The notes below the pieces were generated by a model. The model was not told the origin of the DNA, searched no databases, and saw only the letters and a program-made list of their open reading frames with translations. A program made the translations under genes and the position numbers. Shown piece after piece: positions 1 to 14,479 of a DNA stretch of 64,000 nucleotides. Within the stretch, counting starts at the first letter, position 1. The number at the start of each line of letters is the position of its first letter. The stretch is taken from assembly GCF_949628215.1 (NCBI RefSeq), contig NC_134276.1, positions 129,270,125-129,334,124 on the forward strand. The letters are read 5' to 3'. This stretch comes from Phalacrocorax aristotelis. Its lineage: Eukaryota; Chordata; Aves; Suliformes; Phalacrocoracidae.

Positions 1-3000
1 TGAAGGAATTAACAGTTCGTTGTGTGTAACCAAAATTATTCCATATAAGTCCTTATAGCGCGCTAGTCACAGTATATTTGAATGCCCTCCAGTAGTGTGC
101 TAAGCAACGTGACTAACATCTGTTGTTTGTTCTTTCTCCTCTCCACAAGGGAGATGTCTGTGCACCAAAGTGCATTCTTTTTAAAAGGGTGTTTTGTTTT
201 TTTTACCCACACCTGTGTATTGCTGTGTGCTTCTAACGGATAGGGATAGGTCACGGAGTAGAAGGTGGGGAGTTCGGAGATAGTTTGTACTTCCCAAGGG
301 TGTTTCCTCTGTAGTTTGAGCTCGGCACCAAGAGAGCATGGTATTTTCATAGATGAGATCTTTTCATTGATCCATAGACAGATGCAGAAGCATGACATCC
401 AGTTCAGCTGCCAAATAGCATGGTCTTGTGGTGTGCGGACCATTTCTGTCATGAACCTTGTACTCCCCTAGAAGCAGGATGCAAAGGGGCCAACCAGAAA
501 GGCAGCGTGCTCACTGAGAAATAGGTGTCTTGCATCAAAACACCAGTTTCTTTCTCTGCCATCTCTGCATAGAACTTAAGATGAATAAGATCTTATAGAA
601 CTTAAAATGACTCAGATGCCCCAAGCAATACTAAAGTTGCCTGTGTACTGCCTCTAACCAATTAAAAATTAAATAATGCTGATTAAAGATCCTTTGAAAA
701 GTTCACACAGACTCTGCTCTGCTTCTTAGGTGGAGGGCACAAGCTGGATAGCTCTTCAATGGCCAGCTACTTATAGCATGAGACATTTCATTGTGACTCA
801 CTGTATATGAATCATTGCTACATAACACAACACCGATTTTAAGCTAGTTTAATGCCATTGATTTCAAAGTTTCACAATCATGTGAAACTCGACGTAGGCA
901 GCAGAAACTATTCAGGGCTTGTACATCTGAAGTGGAAGAAATTAACTTCTGGGTAAAGCCCAACAAAAAGCTTAGCTTAAGAGAGCACTCAAGCTGAAGA
1001 CTGGAGAATGTGGAAGTGCTTAGAAAGGGGATATACCAGGGAAAATTGATCAAACCCTGTCTGACATGCCTTCAGGATGTATTCAAGGGAAAGCTTCTCT
1101 TGACCATTCTTTCAGCCAGATGAAATGCAGAAGAACAAGAACATACATTCCCTTAAGGTCAAGTATCAATATCCACACTGCCTTCCCTTTTTGGGACTGC
1201 CTTCATGGAAAACATTGGTGTAGGAGCATCACCAAAAAGTTCATGGCCATGCCTCAAATACACGAATGAAAAGGGGAACTTTGACTTGTTGAGGTGAACT
1301 GGGGTAAATGAACAGTCACTTGCCATCTTCTCCTGGGGAAAGGTGGTGGGCTGGAACGTCACTGCAAAACAGCTGAAGATAGGCAAAGCAATCCTTTTGT
1401 TTCTGGAAACTGGAAGCTGACTGCAGATGCTGTGGTCCTTGGTCTGTATGAGAATTGCCTGGTAGGAATGAATGAGTGGCTCTTTCTTTCTCCCTCAGCT
1501 ATCCTACCAATTTGCCATGCAACTCCTCTCCCAGGTGGGAAGAGCTCAGCCTTCTCTTCTGGTGTCACTTCATAAACACCAGTGAAATAATACCAGGGAA
1601 GAAACAAACTATGAGATGGCCTCACTCGCTTTATTTGTCGTTACTTGCTTTGACACCAAAATTGACCTTCATTGTCAGTCATTCAAGTGGCAAGAGATGG
1701 AGGAGCACAGGGCTGTACAGAGCCGGACTTACGAAGGTGCACAGCTAACTAGTACAGTTTGCAAAGCAAAATGGTAGGCAATGTAGCTAAGGGAGTGCAA
1801 CACCCACTTACACTGGCTGTGACAACGTCACTATTAACTTAGCAGCCTTTAACACAAATGTCTTATTTGGAATCACCTGGTCCAACACACAAAAATTATT
1901 CTTACAAACTATGAGCCAGGATCCATATTAGGGTTAGAGAGTTTGTAAGAACAAGAGGTGACCTCTGTCCTTCATCCTTCCTGTCCTTCCGCTTATCTTC
2001 TAGTATAAAACAGGAAACCGAGGTGAATAAAAACGTGGAATAATACATTTGTTTGTTAATGGGAAAAATATATGTCATATTAGCCCTTGACGAAAAACTG
2101 TTTCCACCTTGTGGAGCTTTTCATGTTTGGACAGATGGGTAGACATTAGGGAAAAGGTTATATTAAAGTGCAAGCCAGTGGTCAGAGAGCTAAAGGTTTT
2201 TAACTGTGACTCAAAGTTGCATAAATACCATTAACAGCACAGGAGTCCCTTTGAAGAGCAGAGAGATGCCTGCTCTATCCCGCTATTGTTTAAGCATCCC
2301 CTTGGGTCTAGCATAATATCCTGCCTCCTTGCAAAGAGATACAGGGAAGGCAGTGTTGCCAGTCTGCTGAAACCCCACAGTATTGAAAGCAATTACTCCT
2401 CATTGAAGAACATAGCATTTGGCCCTGTTGTCTGAATCCTTGGTAGCATAACTGAGCTATCTTGAGAGACCCCTTGACCATGGAATGATGCTGTGTTGCT
2501 GACACATGTTTGACATGGCAGAGTGGAGTGTATGAGGGAGAAGCTCAGCCTGTTGCTGGGAGCAAAAGCTCCCTACTTTTTGCCCTGTTAAATGTCTAAA
2601 CATTTCCAAATGAAGAGCAAAGATCTTTAAAAAGGTAAAAGCTGGGCAGAGTCCAGCACAACTATAGGTAGAATTACTTTTCGTAGTTACCTTTCGGTAA
2701 CTCTTAGAAGTTGTTCATAAGCCTTCCGGGCTTTTCAGAAATCGTGTGTTAAAAACGGGCGCTGGAGTAGTGGGTTAAAAAAAGCATCTTGAAAACGAAG
2801 GGTGACGCTTAACCTTTCTTGTGTGTGCCCATGAGAGGGCAGCACAGACCGGCTGAGCCTTTGCTAAAGGCTATTAAGAGGCAGGGAGACTAACTCCAGA
2901 GCTACGTCCAGCCATGGAGTAGCTACAAGTGGAGGAGAAAGGGTCCATATAGAAGGGCTTGATGGCCCATAGCACAGCTCCATCCATCACCTACCTGAAA

Positions 3001-6000
3001 TTAAAACCCAGGTACATCTGGGGACAGGGTTGACTGGGTCAAAACCCCAGGTGCCTGACAAGGTCTGAGTCTCACAGACTTCTCAGGGAAGTTTCCAGTT
3101 AGTTACTGATACCTTAATAGGGAGTTTCAGAGAAAGGATATTGGACAGTGCCTACAGTTCTGTCAAAGCAATAAGTCTGTGTGAGACATCAACCACACCC
3201 TTGTCATGTCAGAAGCACTATAATCTCATCCAAGGCACACATGCTATTTATTTCCATTGCAATGATCCTAATCACCACACCAGCTAACACCCCTCTCCTA
3301 TTCCCCTTTCCTCCTGCTGCTGAGAGTCTTCTGATGCAACTTTACCTTGACAATCCTCCCTCTTTCTCTTGGGCACTGCAGCCCTCTGGCAAGGTGGATG
3401 GTGGAGATACTGAGATAAATCAGACATATGCTTGCAGCACTTGGCTTACAGCAAGTGTGTTGGAAACTAGATAGTGACAGGCAACCGTATGTAGATGGCA
3501 GTGCTCTACTGCCAGTCCGTTACAGCCTCCCAAACCAGAAGCAGCTGATGCAGAGGAGGCAAGCAGGATGGAATTGAGAGGAACGATGTACCCGCAAACA
3601 ACCCTCAATAATTAGCTGGAACAATTAATGTGGACAAACTTCTTTGGACCCTTGAAAACAAGCAGTAAAGGTCCCCAAACAAGACCTCTTCTTTCTACCA
3701 CGTTGTGGCTCTTGAATGACACAGGATTTGGGAGGAGAGGTGTTTAACCATCAGCAAGAGCAATGCAGTCACTGGGTCCAGACAGAACAGCTTATTCCCA
3801 GTCTGTTAGGTGAAACTCAGCTGAACCACCAGCACCAAAGGACCATCACAGTGCCAAGGTAATTCAGGAGCTGGGACCACATCCCAGTAGGTATATCAAC
3901 ACTGGCATCTGCAGTATTTCAGAGGCCAGAAAGCCCTCAAATTCACAATCAAGAGCAATACAGAGACACTTTCTAGCAGACCTTCCCTGGACATTGTCAG
4001 CCTTTTAAGGGAGCTGTCTAAAACACAAGCAGAAAATTTCTGTCTTCTCAAAAGCCTTTTCTTCTGCTATGTGTTTTGCAAGATGCTAGGCAATCATTTG
4101 CCCAGGCAGAGTAAGATTTCTAGCCTCCCTGTGGCCAGGCTCCTCTTGAGAGTGAGCTGGCCTGCCCTCATTTGAAGATGAGATTCAAGACAAAGCCACC
4201 TCCCATTTATTGACTTTTACACCATCAAGGGTTTTGGCTGGGGAGTGCCACTCTTGCAGGGCTTGGCTCCTCTTCCCGGCCAGAAGAAACTCCTGCACGT
4301 GGGAGGGAGGCAGGGCAGGGCTTGAACTCGGGGCTCCTCCATGCTTCTTTTATCTTCTGGTCTCTGCGTGCACAAAAAAGTGACCTGTAGGTTGCTGAAA
4401 GACCTGGGTGAGATCAGCAGCTCTAAGATGCAGGGATTTTGGTCTGGGTTTTCCTTTGCAGAAATTACTCTCAGGCCTGTGATGAGGCTCTCCTATGAGT
4501 TTCCTTTATAGTCAAGAGAGTAAAAGAAGTACCCTTAGGGGGAGATTTAGATCCCAGATCTCTCTCAAGGGGTACAAGAAGGCATGCTGAGTGTTGTCTT
4601 TATTAACAGTAATAGTAGACAATAGAGATTAACCTTTATAAACATCCTCTCTCTCTCTAAGTTTTTGGGTTGACACCACCGAGGAAGGGAGCCGCAGCAG
4701 CTGGCCTAATTGTTAGCAGTGGGGTACCAATATTTAATTTGTTACTGCCTCTACCCACATGTTCAAATTTCACTATGAGTACTAGTCCAAAACTCACTGG
4801 GGAAGCAGTTCCCCACCTGAACCCAGTTCTTCACCAGACAGAGCAGCTTCCTCCAAATTGTTTGTCCTTTCTGCCTGCTTGTTTGTCGGAAGGAGAAGAA
4901 ACGGTCTCTTCTGCACGGCTGAAAGTACAGATTTTCACACAATCATGATTACACTAGCTTAAGCTTTATGCAAATACCTAAAATTGCAAGTCTTAACAAC
5001 ACCAAAATACAGCCATGATTTTAAGCTCATGAATAAAACTACCCTACAAAATTAGAAAAATAAGGCGTATCCCCCTTCTTCCCCAAAATATTAAGAAACC
5101 CCAATCCTTGAGAGTGAGCTTTATAGCACTCTTAGGAATGAATGCAATATGCAATGCCATATTCGTGTGTAGATTATGCATTGCCAAATGCAGGATATGA
5201 GGATTACCGGTGTCACAAAGATGCCTGTATCTGAGTTTTCTGCAGTGCTCTTCACCAAGGTATCTGAGGTTTTAGAATGAAGTTACTTACTGCATTCCAC
5301 TCTATGCTAAATATACACATACAGTTCTGCTTTTCAATCTATACATTTGCAGGCTCAGCTGGAGAGGCTAGCCCAGCGACCCAGTGATTTATCCTAACCC
5401 ACTATAATTAGCCCATGGTTGTTTCTAACGGTATGCCATTTGTCTCCCCACACTCAGCACTGTTTTGTAAACATTTTCAGGGACAGAGTTGTTCTCCCCT
5501 GATCTCCCTAGGTGGTGTTCATTTATTTATCCTCTGCACCCCGCAGTTATTTCTCTCTCTTCCAGTTGAGAGGTATAGAAGTGGCAAAAAAAGGGCAAAA
5601 ACATTGCAGAAAGGGGGAGGGAGCTGTAATAAAAGCCACAACCGGGCTGGGGAGGCAGGAGTCAAGGCTGGAGCGAGGCAAACCCAAGGGGTGTAGAGGA
5701 CATCTGTCCCCCATAGCCCACATCCTCGCGCTCCACACAGATGCACTGAGATGGGAGAGGAGGCAGCTGTGAGGAATTCCCTTCTCCTCTGTGGAGGAGC
5801 TGGCTCCCGGCCATGGCACGTGGAGGTCTTGGGTGGCAGGCACAAGCCTCAGACCCAAATCTGGCCAAGGGAAGGAAGGTCAAACTGCGACTGGGAAGCA
5901 GCTGTTCGCAGCCCTCTCAGGAATGCGTGAGCAAAGCTGGGCAGCAGGAATTGGGGCTGGGGCTGCTGGTAGTGCTGCCCTCAGGGGGAGGTCGCTGACC

Positions 6001-9000
6001 TGGCTGGTGAGGTGGAGACTGTTGGGAAAGGCAGCAGCCCCTCCGCTCATGGGCAGCACCTTTGCAGCACGCTGCAGCAGGGATGCTCAGCCTCGCCCCT
6101 GGCAGTGCTGCTGTGCTCTGCTGCCATGCACTGGAGGGATGTTCATCAAGAAAGGCCCCCTCTCTGGGACAAACAGATGGTGTGTGTCAAGCTGAACCTG
6201 TGCATGGGTGCACAGGCTCAGCCAACACTGCAGCCACACTGCTATGGACGTGGGATTTTCTGAGCCGTCTCCCTTAACTGTGAGATTTGATCTTCCCATG
6301 CAACCTTGCAAATGCAGTTAGGAGCCTCCAGTTCATGGATGGGAGTGGTTCTTTCGTGATGCTGGCATGAGGTGATCACAGAAGTAACTCCTGGGACCCT
6401 GCTGCTTTGGCCATAACGTCCTTTGCCTCCCTGTGTGCTCTCTCCCTCTCTGATTGCTCTCTGTCACACTCTGTCTTAAATCACCATTTCGATGTTATGA
6501 GGAAATTAAATTCAAAGGATGCAGGAATGTGAAATAGTATTCTCAGAGGTTAGGAGCAAGGCCAGCCCATTGGAATTACCTACAGCATCTAATCAACACT
6601 TTTCAGCATTCTTATTCTCTCTTTGGGCATCCTCCAACATCCCTCCCTTGCCAATTTTGAAAATCCACAGCACACTTAGAGACAGACATGTTCTCACCTT
6701 GCCCTGTCACCCATAGAGCACATTGCCATAGTCAAGTGATAGATCTCTTGAGAAATTTCATTCTCCACCTCCATCTGAAAATGAGCCAGGCTGTGGCCTG
6801 ACCATCTATCTGGCTGTGTCTCCAGATGAAACCCCAAATTGCAGTGTGTCTTCACTACCAAGCCAGCACTTTGCGTCTAACCCACATGCAAGAGAGGTGT
6901 GCACGAATGTGGACCCATGTCTGGATACATGTGAGGGAAGCACATGCATGTGTGGATTTGTGTGTGTGCATGTATGGCTCTGTGAGGGTGTGTGCGCTTG
7001 TGAGTCTGCAGCTCAGGCAAGGTCTCTGTCTGACCCTCCGCTCTGCACACAAACTCAAGCAAACTCCGGCATTAACAACACACACCAAAAAAAGTGCAAA
7101 AAAACAAAGGCCCTATTCCAACTCTTTCCTTCCCAATACTAAATTTCTCTCCAGATATCACCAAAAACATATCCTTACCCACTAAACCAGATCAACAACA
7201 AGATGTTAGCAGCCAATTGGTGATGGCAGCTTGGGACCGAATACCACCCTACCCGGTCTTACCCATTCTTGATTCAAATGAGGATTCACGCTAATGCCCA
7301 TTTGCAGCTTCCCAGACAGGCCTGCAGAGCAGCAAGGGCTCAGACACAACAGGGCTCTCTCCCAACAGCCGCTCTCAGTGCTGCTGGCAGGCAAGACCTC
7401 GAACTTGACTACCAGCTCCTCCTCCCCTCTCTCCTCTTTCCTCATCTTCTTTTCCCAGAACAGCTTTTCCACACTTGCTGCCTCTTTTCTCCTCCAAGCT
7501 GAGATGTGGGGTGTCTTACCATGGCAGGGCTTATGTCTAACTGCTGCCTCATGACTTGCCAGGCTGTGATGCTCAGGAGGTGTGCTGCTTACCCCCCTGC
7601 CAGCTGCTCTCAATGTCTTTCAGTCATGATGGGAGCCTGCCTTCTTAGAACCAAGCACACCAGTTGGCATGAAATGTGTGGTCCCCCCAGCACTGCCAAC
7701 AGATGGGACAGTGACTGCACCCAGCCAGACTTTATGTCTTGTAGGGAACACAAATAACAGGCAAGTGGCTCCTAGATACTTAGGTCTAGCCAAACATGCA
7801 TCCCTTACCTTGAGCACCCGAGTGTCGAATTTCTTGTCCCTGTCTACTCGATCAGGCTGGCTGCAATGGCCAGGTCTTCTTTTGTTTATCACTGTGATGC
7901 CTCAAGGAGCTGGAAATGCCAAAAGCTCTCTCCCTTCTTCAGGGTGAAATCTCATGGGGATCTCATGGGAGAGCTGGCTCTGTCTTCAGTTGTCTCCAAG
8001 TACCAAGGGGATCCATAAAACATTAGACCTGTTGCAGTTCTCACTAAGTTCCCACAAGATATTTGCAAGGATGGCTACCAAGGAGAGACACATATATTCT
8101 TTTGATGTTTGCTTTTGATTGGTGAAGGGCTGTAAAAACATGAAGCTCCCATCACCCTTATTCCCATTATTAATTTGTCTGGGTTTTGTACCAGCAGATG
8201 ACGAACACTAAGCACAAGCACCCGCACTTTTGCCAGAGATTTGCTCAAGGCTCCAGGAACAGGAATGATGACTTTTGGCAGACTTGTGCTGGAATGGGTG
8301 AGAGGGAGGAAGGTGAGAGACATTCCTTTTCTGCTGTGCTCCTCAGGCTCAGTCCATCTCAGTTCATCACAAGCCAATTAATGTATATATATCTGTGCTT
8401 GACTTGCTCGGTCTTAATAAGATTGAATGTGTTGAAAATCCAAAGGACCCCAGGGTATGCAATAGTCCCCCCATTTTTAATGTTATCCACAGTGTCTTGC
8501 AGAGTAGTCAACACCTACGCTTCTGTTTCCAAAGTAAAATCTTAACCTAAATAAAATGAAGATGGATCCAACCTAAACCACTGGATTTTCCCCATGCAAT
8601 GTAATTAAATGGAAACATTAAAATTCATTTACTCTCTTTTCTAGTCAGTACATTCTTCTTACATGCATGTTCAACCAGCAGTCCAGCAATTCTAATATTT
8701 ATATTTACGTCATTCCAACTTGCCCATCCTCTTTAAAGTTCAAGTATCTCATAGGAGTGAGTCATACATCCACCCTTTCAAGAGCATAATAACAGAAATT
8801 CTTTAAAGCTTTGTGTTTTCAGCACAACAGCATTCCGATACGATCTGAGAATCACAGAGACACCCTCCAGTCCCACTGGGGATCAGGAAACAGGTTTGGC
8901 TAGAAAAAAAGTTTTCCTCATGTGATGGGTGTCCTACCAATCACACAGCACATTCCTCAAGCAACCTGGGCTCTTTAAAGCCCAGTGGAGGTGGGAGAAA

Positions 9001-12000
9001 GGGGCTTTTTCGGCTTTGCAGGCGGGTCGGGATTTCTGCTGGGAAGCATCACAAGAAGGTAGGGGTGAGTGCCTTGCTTTGGTCATCATCTTCCCCTTAA
9101 TGAGGCACGTGAGTGATAAGAGTCTGTTAGAAGAAAAGAAGGTTTTTATGTTTAATGGTTCTTATTTTAGTCCCTGGACTGTGTTTAGTATGTGGGAGTC
9201 TGCTACCTGGATAAGGTTAACTGCAGAAGATTATTAAGTATTTCATTTTTCTTACCTCAGGCTGTATCTTCACTAGGGCAGTTTTAATTTGTTTCATATT
9301 TTTTCTCCTAAAGATTGGGGAGGAGGGAATGGGAAAAGTAAATCTGTTGCAAATATATCTGAGTGTAAAAAAAGAAAGAAAAATTGTTGCAGAGAAAGAT
9401 TAATCCTGTAATTCCCCCACACTTGTGAAAATAAGAAAGGCAAAAGAAAAAAAAAACCTCATGTTTTGGCTGTGCTGAACTAATGAGGGAGAGAGGAAAA
9501 ACCTACCTCCCAGCTCTATTTCCGAGGTAATTATGCCTGATGATGATTTACCAGCCACTCCACTGTTCACACAGGCTTCATTTCATAGCATTCTCTCTTG
9601 AAAGGAAACTTAATTAGTCTCTGACCTCTGCTTGGTGCTGAGCTTTGTTTTTGCTTTATTTTTTTCTCCTTTGGTAGCACAAAATAACTGGCTGGCTCTT
9701 CCTTTTCTGAGAGTGGTTGACTCCTGGTGCACAAGCTGTTCTCTGTCAGAGGCGGCTGCATTTCAGGACAGGCAGAGCGATGGCAAAAGGCCGGCAGGGC
9801 AGGAGAAGCATGTGGGTTTGTGTGCGCTGGAGGTGTTTGCTTTGAAATAAGTAAACAGATGATGGATTGACACTTGTAAAGCATTTGTCTTCTTACAGCA
9901 GAGTCCAAACGACTCATCTATAATATATTTAATTGCATCCTCTTAAAAATTGTGTAACTCTGAAGATGTCCCAAGCACTTGGAAACTAGCTTCTTTTTAG
10001 GCCCTTGGGGGCTAATTTTTCCACTAAAGTAAATTTTTTAAAAAAAAAAAGTACTTTTATTTCTATCTGGACCCTCAAGCCTTGATGCATCAGAGCTCAC
10101 AGAAGGTCAAGGTGTGGGCAGGTCTGTGCCCCATGCAGGTTTCCCACGGCACCGGCACAGAACCTCCAGCAGCAGTTCCACCCCGCTGACTTCCCTCTGT
10201 CAGCGCCCCAGCCCAGGGATCTCACTCCTGCCTGTAGAGACATGCTTTCCAGCCAGGGCTGGGTGAGCATGAGGGGCAGGAGGTGTGGTGCCCGGGATTC
10301 TTGGCTGGAGGGGGTTACTGGCAAGAACCAGGTTTGTGTCGTTGCATGGCTGGGTTTATTTAGTTGTGCTTGAGTGGCTTGGAGCCCTTCAGCCAAGGCA
10401 TCTGGAGGCTGCAGAGCCTGTGAGTAATAAAACAAATGCGTCCCTTGTCTCTGCCTCCTTACACCAGGGGATGAGAATGCAATGCCCTTACGCGGGGACA
10501 CTGAAGCAAAGCGAGGTAACAAGGGGTGAGGTGAAGCCCCTGTAAGCCCCACTGCCACGCTGAGATACCTCCAAGAGCAGGGTGTAGAAAAAAATTATGC
10601 TTGCGGGGCTGTTTCTGGACATCCCTTGGTCACAGTGCCTTGACTCCACCATAACAACTGTCACAAAACACAAGGCAATCAAAATGGGACCCACTTCTGT
10701 TCTTCATAGGGCAATGCCAAATGAATTCTTATCCATTGGCTTTTTTTGGCTATAGATGGAGTAGGACTAATCTAAGCAGACGACATTTGTCTGTAAGGCT
10801 ACTGAAATCCTGTCCCAATCTATAAAAAGAGGGTGTGGAGGCTTCAGAAGATCAACCAGCTCAATGTGCATGAGGGACGCACAGCAGAGGCTGAATCCTG
10901 CCTGAATCCAGGCACTGCTGTGAGCAGGGCTTCCTTTGAAAGCCTGCATGGAGTTGGTTACCTAAAATACAAGGGCAGAAGCCAGCCTCCACAGAAAGGA
11001 TCTTCCTTTTTGGCTGCCACAGTTGTGCTGCAGGTCTTTCAGAGCCCCTGTGAGTAAAGAAAGGGAGGGGAGGTCAAGAAAGCTCTAAGAGCATGGAAAT
11101 AACAGGTCTGTGGCAATATATGGAGGGACGGGGAGGCAGGGCTACCACTGGTCCTGGGCTCTGACAGGCTCAGCTGGACTCCCATGAGTCCCCGTGTTTT
11201 GGGGGTGTGAGGGAAGAGGAGAGGGGAGAAGCTGCAGTCTGGGTTGTGACCAGGGCATAAGGAAGAGGAGGAAAGATGTGCTTCAGGAGGGGTGTAGATT
11301 TTTGTGGTAAAATAGGAGCAACAAACACCTTTCGAAAGCTGCTTGGAGCATGGAGCAAAGTCTTTGGTAGTGGTAATTGAACACCTGGGACCTTTTAGCT
11401 AAAGCTAAAGCCACAGCTAAATTGCAAGGTGCCTGGGATGTGCTGAGGAACACCAGGTTCATGAAAGCTCAGGGCTGCAATCACAGGACCTGGCCACCTA
11501 CTTGTACGGAGGTTTTGGATAACGGTTGCAGCTGACGCTCCGGTTTCCTCACGAGTTTCTCTGAAGCCCCAGGAAACTGTATTTGGGATGTAAAACTAAT
11601 CTTAATCAGCCCACACAGAAGGCTTCTCTATCTCCAAACTGATTTGTGTCCACATGCACAAGCTGCTGGCGCCTGTCTCCTTCAGGGCTGGGAGGAGGAC
11701 TGCCTACCAGTGTCACACCCCTTGGGTGGTTGTGAGTCATACCTGCGTACAGCTTGCCTCAGGCAAGCTGGCCAAGGTTTGCCTCATGCCTCTGTAGTGA
11801 TGCACCTGCACCAAGTGCTGTGCAAGTTGCTCTTGCTTAAAATAGCTTACCTCTGAGGCACTGGGAGCAGGCAGTAGGTGGAAAGCCCCAAATCTCCTGC
11901 AGCTTCTCCAGGGCATGTTGGAGGGTCAGCTCTCCAGCTGCCCAGATGTTGTCACTTTGAGCACCTTCCCAGTGGCCCAATCCATGATGCCAATACTAAA

Positions 12001-14479
12001 CCCTCTATGTCAGAGAAGGGGCCAGACAAGGGCTTGCCACATGTGGCACAGGGAAATGAAGTGGACACCAAGAAATGGACTCCCTCAGTGCTGATCACTT
12101 GGTGGCAGAGGGAGAATTCACACTAATATGGCAACATCATGACACTTGTTCATTTATAGGTCTACAGTAAAGGCTCTTCCTTACTTTTTTCCCTTCCCAG
12201 TCTCTCCACTTCCTCTCACCCTGCAATTGCATTGGACTTAGGTAAGGTACAGGAGAGCCTTAAGTTGCATAGAAGTTTGCCACTCTTCAGCTGATACCTG
12301 TGTTGTGGTGACTGTGACCAGCTTTCTTCCCAGCTACTGTATCCTTGGAGATGTGCTTGCCCCAGAAGAATAGGCTTGCTTTCTCAGGCTGGCATGCCTG
12401 CAGTAATGCCTGCTGAAGGAGAGGCAAAGTCAAGCTAGGTCCTGCCTGCCAGAGAACAGAAGAAAGCCAGCTTGTGGGGAGGCAAGAGCATGGGCTGGGT
12501 GGATGTCCCATATACAAGGTGTAAGTGCTGTTTTTACACTGCAGGGGAGTCTGTAGGAGACAAAGGGAAGGAGAAAGAGGTTCCTGAGATGTTAAGGAAA
12601 GGGTAGTGACTTTGTTAATCATGCTTGGTGTCATCTGTCATGATAGCCACATGGCACACTCAACCCTGCTATCTACATGACAGCTGGAGCAGACCTGCTT
12701 TTCCATGAAGCAGAAGTCACATGCCTGCATTTGAGCAGGGAAGATTTCCTGCCCCCTGAGTTGTGACATCTCTTAGCTGGCAATAACTAAAGGCTTTTCA
12801 AAAATCTCTGGAGTTTGCAGCACGAAGATCCATGAGCCAGGCAGTGCTCTCTACAGCTTTCAGATGAGTAGAAGACCAGTGTCAGCCTCAGGTTTGGCAG
12901 ACTCTGCAGTGTTGTATTGCAGACCATGTGTAGCCAAACATTGCCCAGACCCAGATCTGACTTGCGAGGCAGTTTTATGTGGCCCCTGGGCATGCTGGTT
13001 GGTTAACAAGTTTGGTAGGGGCAGAGCTTCAGGTTGACCTCATGAACCTGCCATTTTTAAGTGCAGAGCCATACAGCTTCAGCTGTATTAGGCTGGCCTC
13101 TAACAATCTGGCTGGGAATAAAAATGGTTTCTTACCTTGGAAATAATGACCATCCCCACTCATGCTATCATGCAAAAATACTTATATGCTTTGCTGCTGA
13201 TAAAATAGTGAGATCACTGGAGATCTCTTCATGCCTAACCTTCAAACCACTGCAGAAATGGTGGTAGGAAACTCTGGTTTTCCCTCTGTCACTGTTGGAA
13301 GTCCTGCCTACCCTAGAACAGCAGCTGCTGAGGAGGCTGAAGGTAGCATTGTTAGAGAGGTCCCACAATGCTCTGTTCCTCAAGAAACTCCCCATCGTAG
13401 ACAGCTATGTCTACTCATATTTTCCAACAGTTTCTTTGAAGAATTTCAGTCAGTAATCCCAGCAAGAGAAGGCACTAGTGCAGGTACTGTAGCAGAAGAA
13501 GGGTATTCAAGCTGCTTTTCCTGTTGTCTGCTCAAGTTGGGCCCACTTCGGCCTTTCTTTCACAGCTTGTATTTTCTTAACCACCCAGCAAATCAGCTGT
13601 CTTGGGGTTGGGCTTTTTTTTCCCTCCCCCTCCTCATGCACACACGCACTCCGCCCCTTTGAAAGAAGGGTTTCGTTGGCACTGGCATCTGGGCTTGTTT
13701 CTCCAAGAGGTCTCACACCTCTGACTAGTGCCTTTATGCCGCTCTCTCTGGAAGGGGATTAATTCAATGCAGGGCGCCTGGCCCCAGCCTGCAGGATATA
13801 GCGCTCTCAGGAATTTGGTGGGAATGCTACTTGGCCTGGCTCCCATGAGCCAGCTGCAGCCTAAGCAGCTCCCTGACCAGGAATGGGGGGCCCAGCTCCA
13901 GTTCCTGGCATGGGGGGGAGATGGGGCTACCCTTAGCAAGGTGCTGCCAAGCTGTGAACTGTAGGTACGTGTGTGGGATACAGCTAAAGCCCTATGGTTA
14001 CAAGTTCATTTCCATGGTGGTGCTGGCCGAGAGGAAAGGTCCAGCGGGGTGGATAGCATACTCTGGGGCAAAGCTGGCCTCTTCGGAAAAGGAGCCAGAT
14101 GAGGGCACTGAACTTGTCCCCTGTCCATCTGGGTGTAGCTGGTCTAGCTGGGTTTCTAGTCAGGTGGAAATGCAACACCGTGAGCTGAGGTTTGCATGGG
14201 TACTGCTGTGATGACAAAAACCCTGCCCAAAAGGGAGCTGAACACACTGGCTGTCTCCAGAATGGTCCAAATCTTCTGTAGCTTAAGTATCAGGGAAAGT
14301 TTGAGTTATCAGGTTCACACCTGGGGAAATTTCTCCTCTGAAGCTACTATGAAGCAAGGGGTGGGAGGTGTACAGACAGGCTGGCAGGTTCTGTCTATCC
14401 TTCTCCTCAGGGATAATTTCTATTTCTGAGTGAAGCCTATTGTACTGGTCTAACTAAGACTGTCGTTGGTTTTTCCCAG
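1..14479. other. Non-coding region upstream of UPK1B
   Basis: I see no exon with protein similarity I recognise, on either strand. Open frames here are short (153 codons at most), overlap on both strands and have no family motifs. The stretch at about 5.6-6.3 kb is GC-richer than its surroundings and opens several overlapping frames. A GT-rich patch lies near 6.95-7.0 kb. The untranslated first exon and promoter of UPK1B should be in this region or further upstream, but I could not place them. Confidence 0.6.
11750..11770. repeat. 21-bp near-perfect palindrome
   Basis: Two 10-base arms, CAGCTTGCCT and AGGCAAGCTG, are exact reverse complements around one central C. It lies upstream of UPK1B. 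Function is unknown. Confidence 0.75.

Noticed and set aside
10097-10558. 153-codon minus-strand open frame upstream of UPK1B
   Set aside because: No family motif and no splice context. It overlaps plus-strand frames and looks like chance.
13168-14247. Coding exons just upstream of UPK1B
   Set aside because: Several overlapping frames exist, but none matches a protein I know and none joins in phase to UPK1B, whose start is already accounted for.
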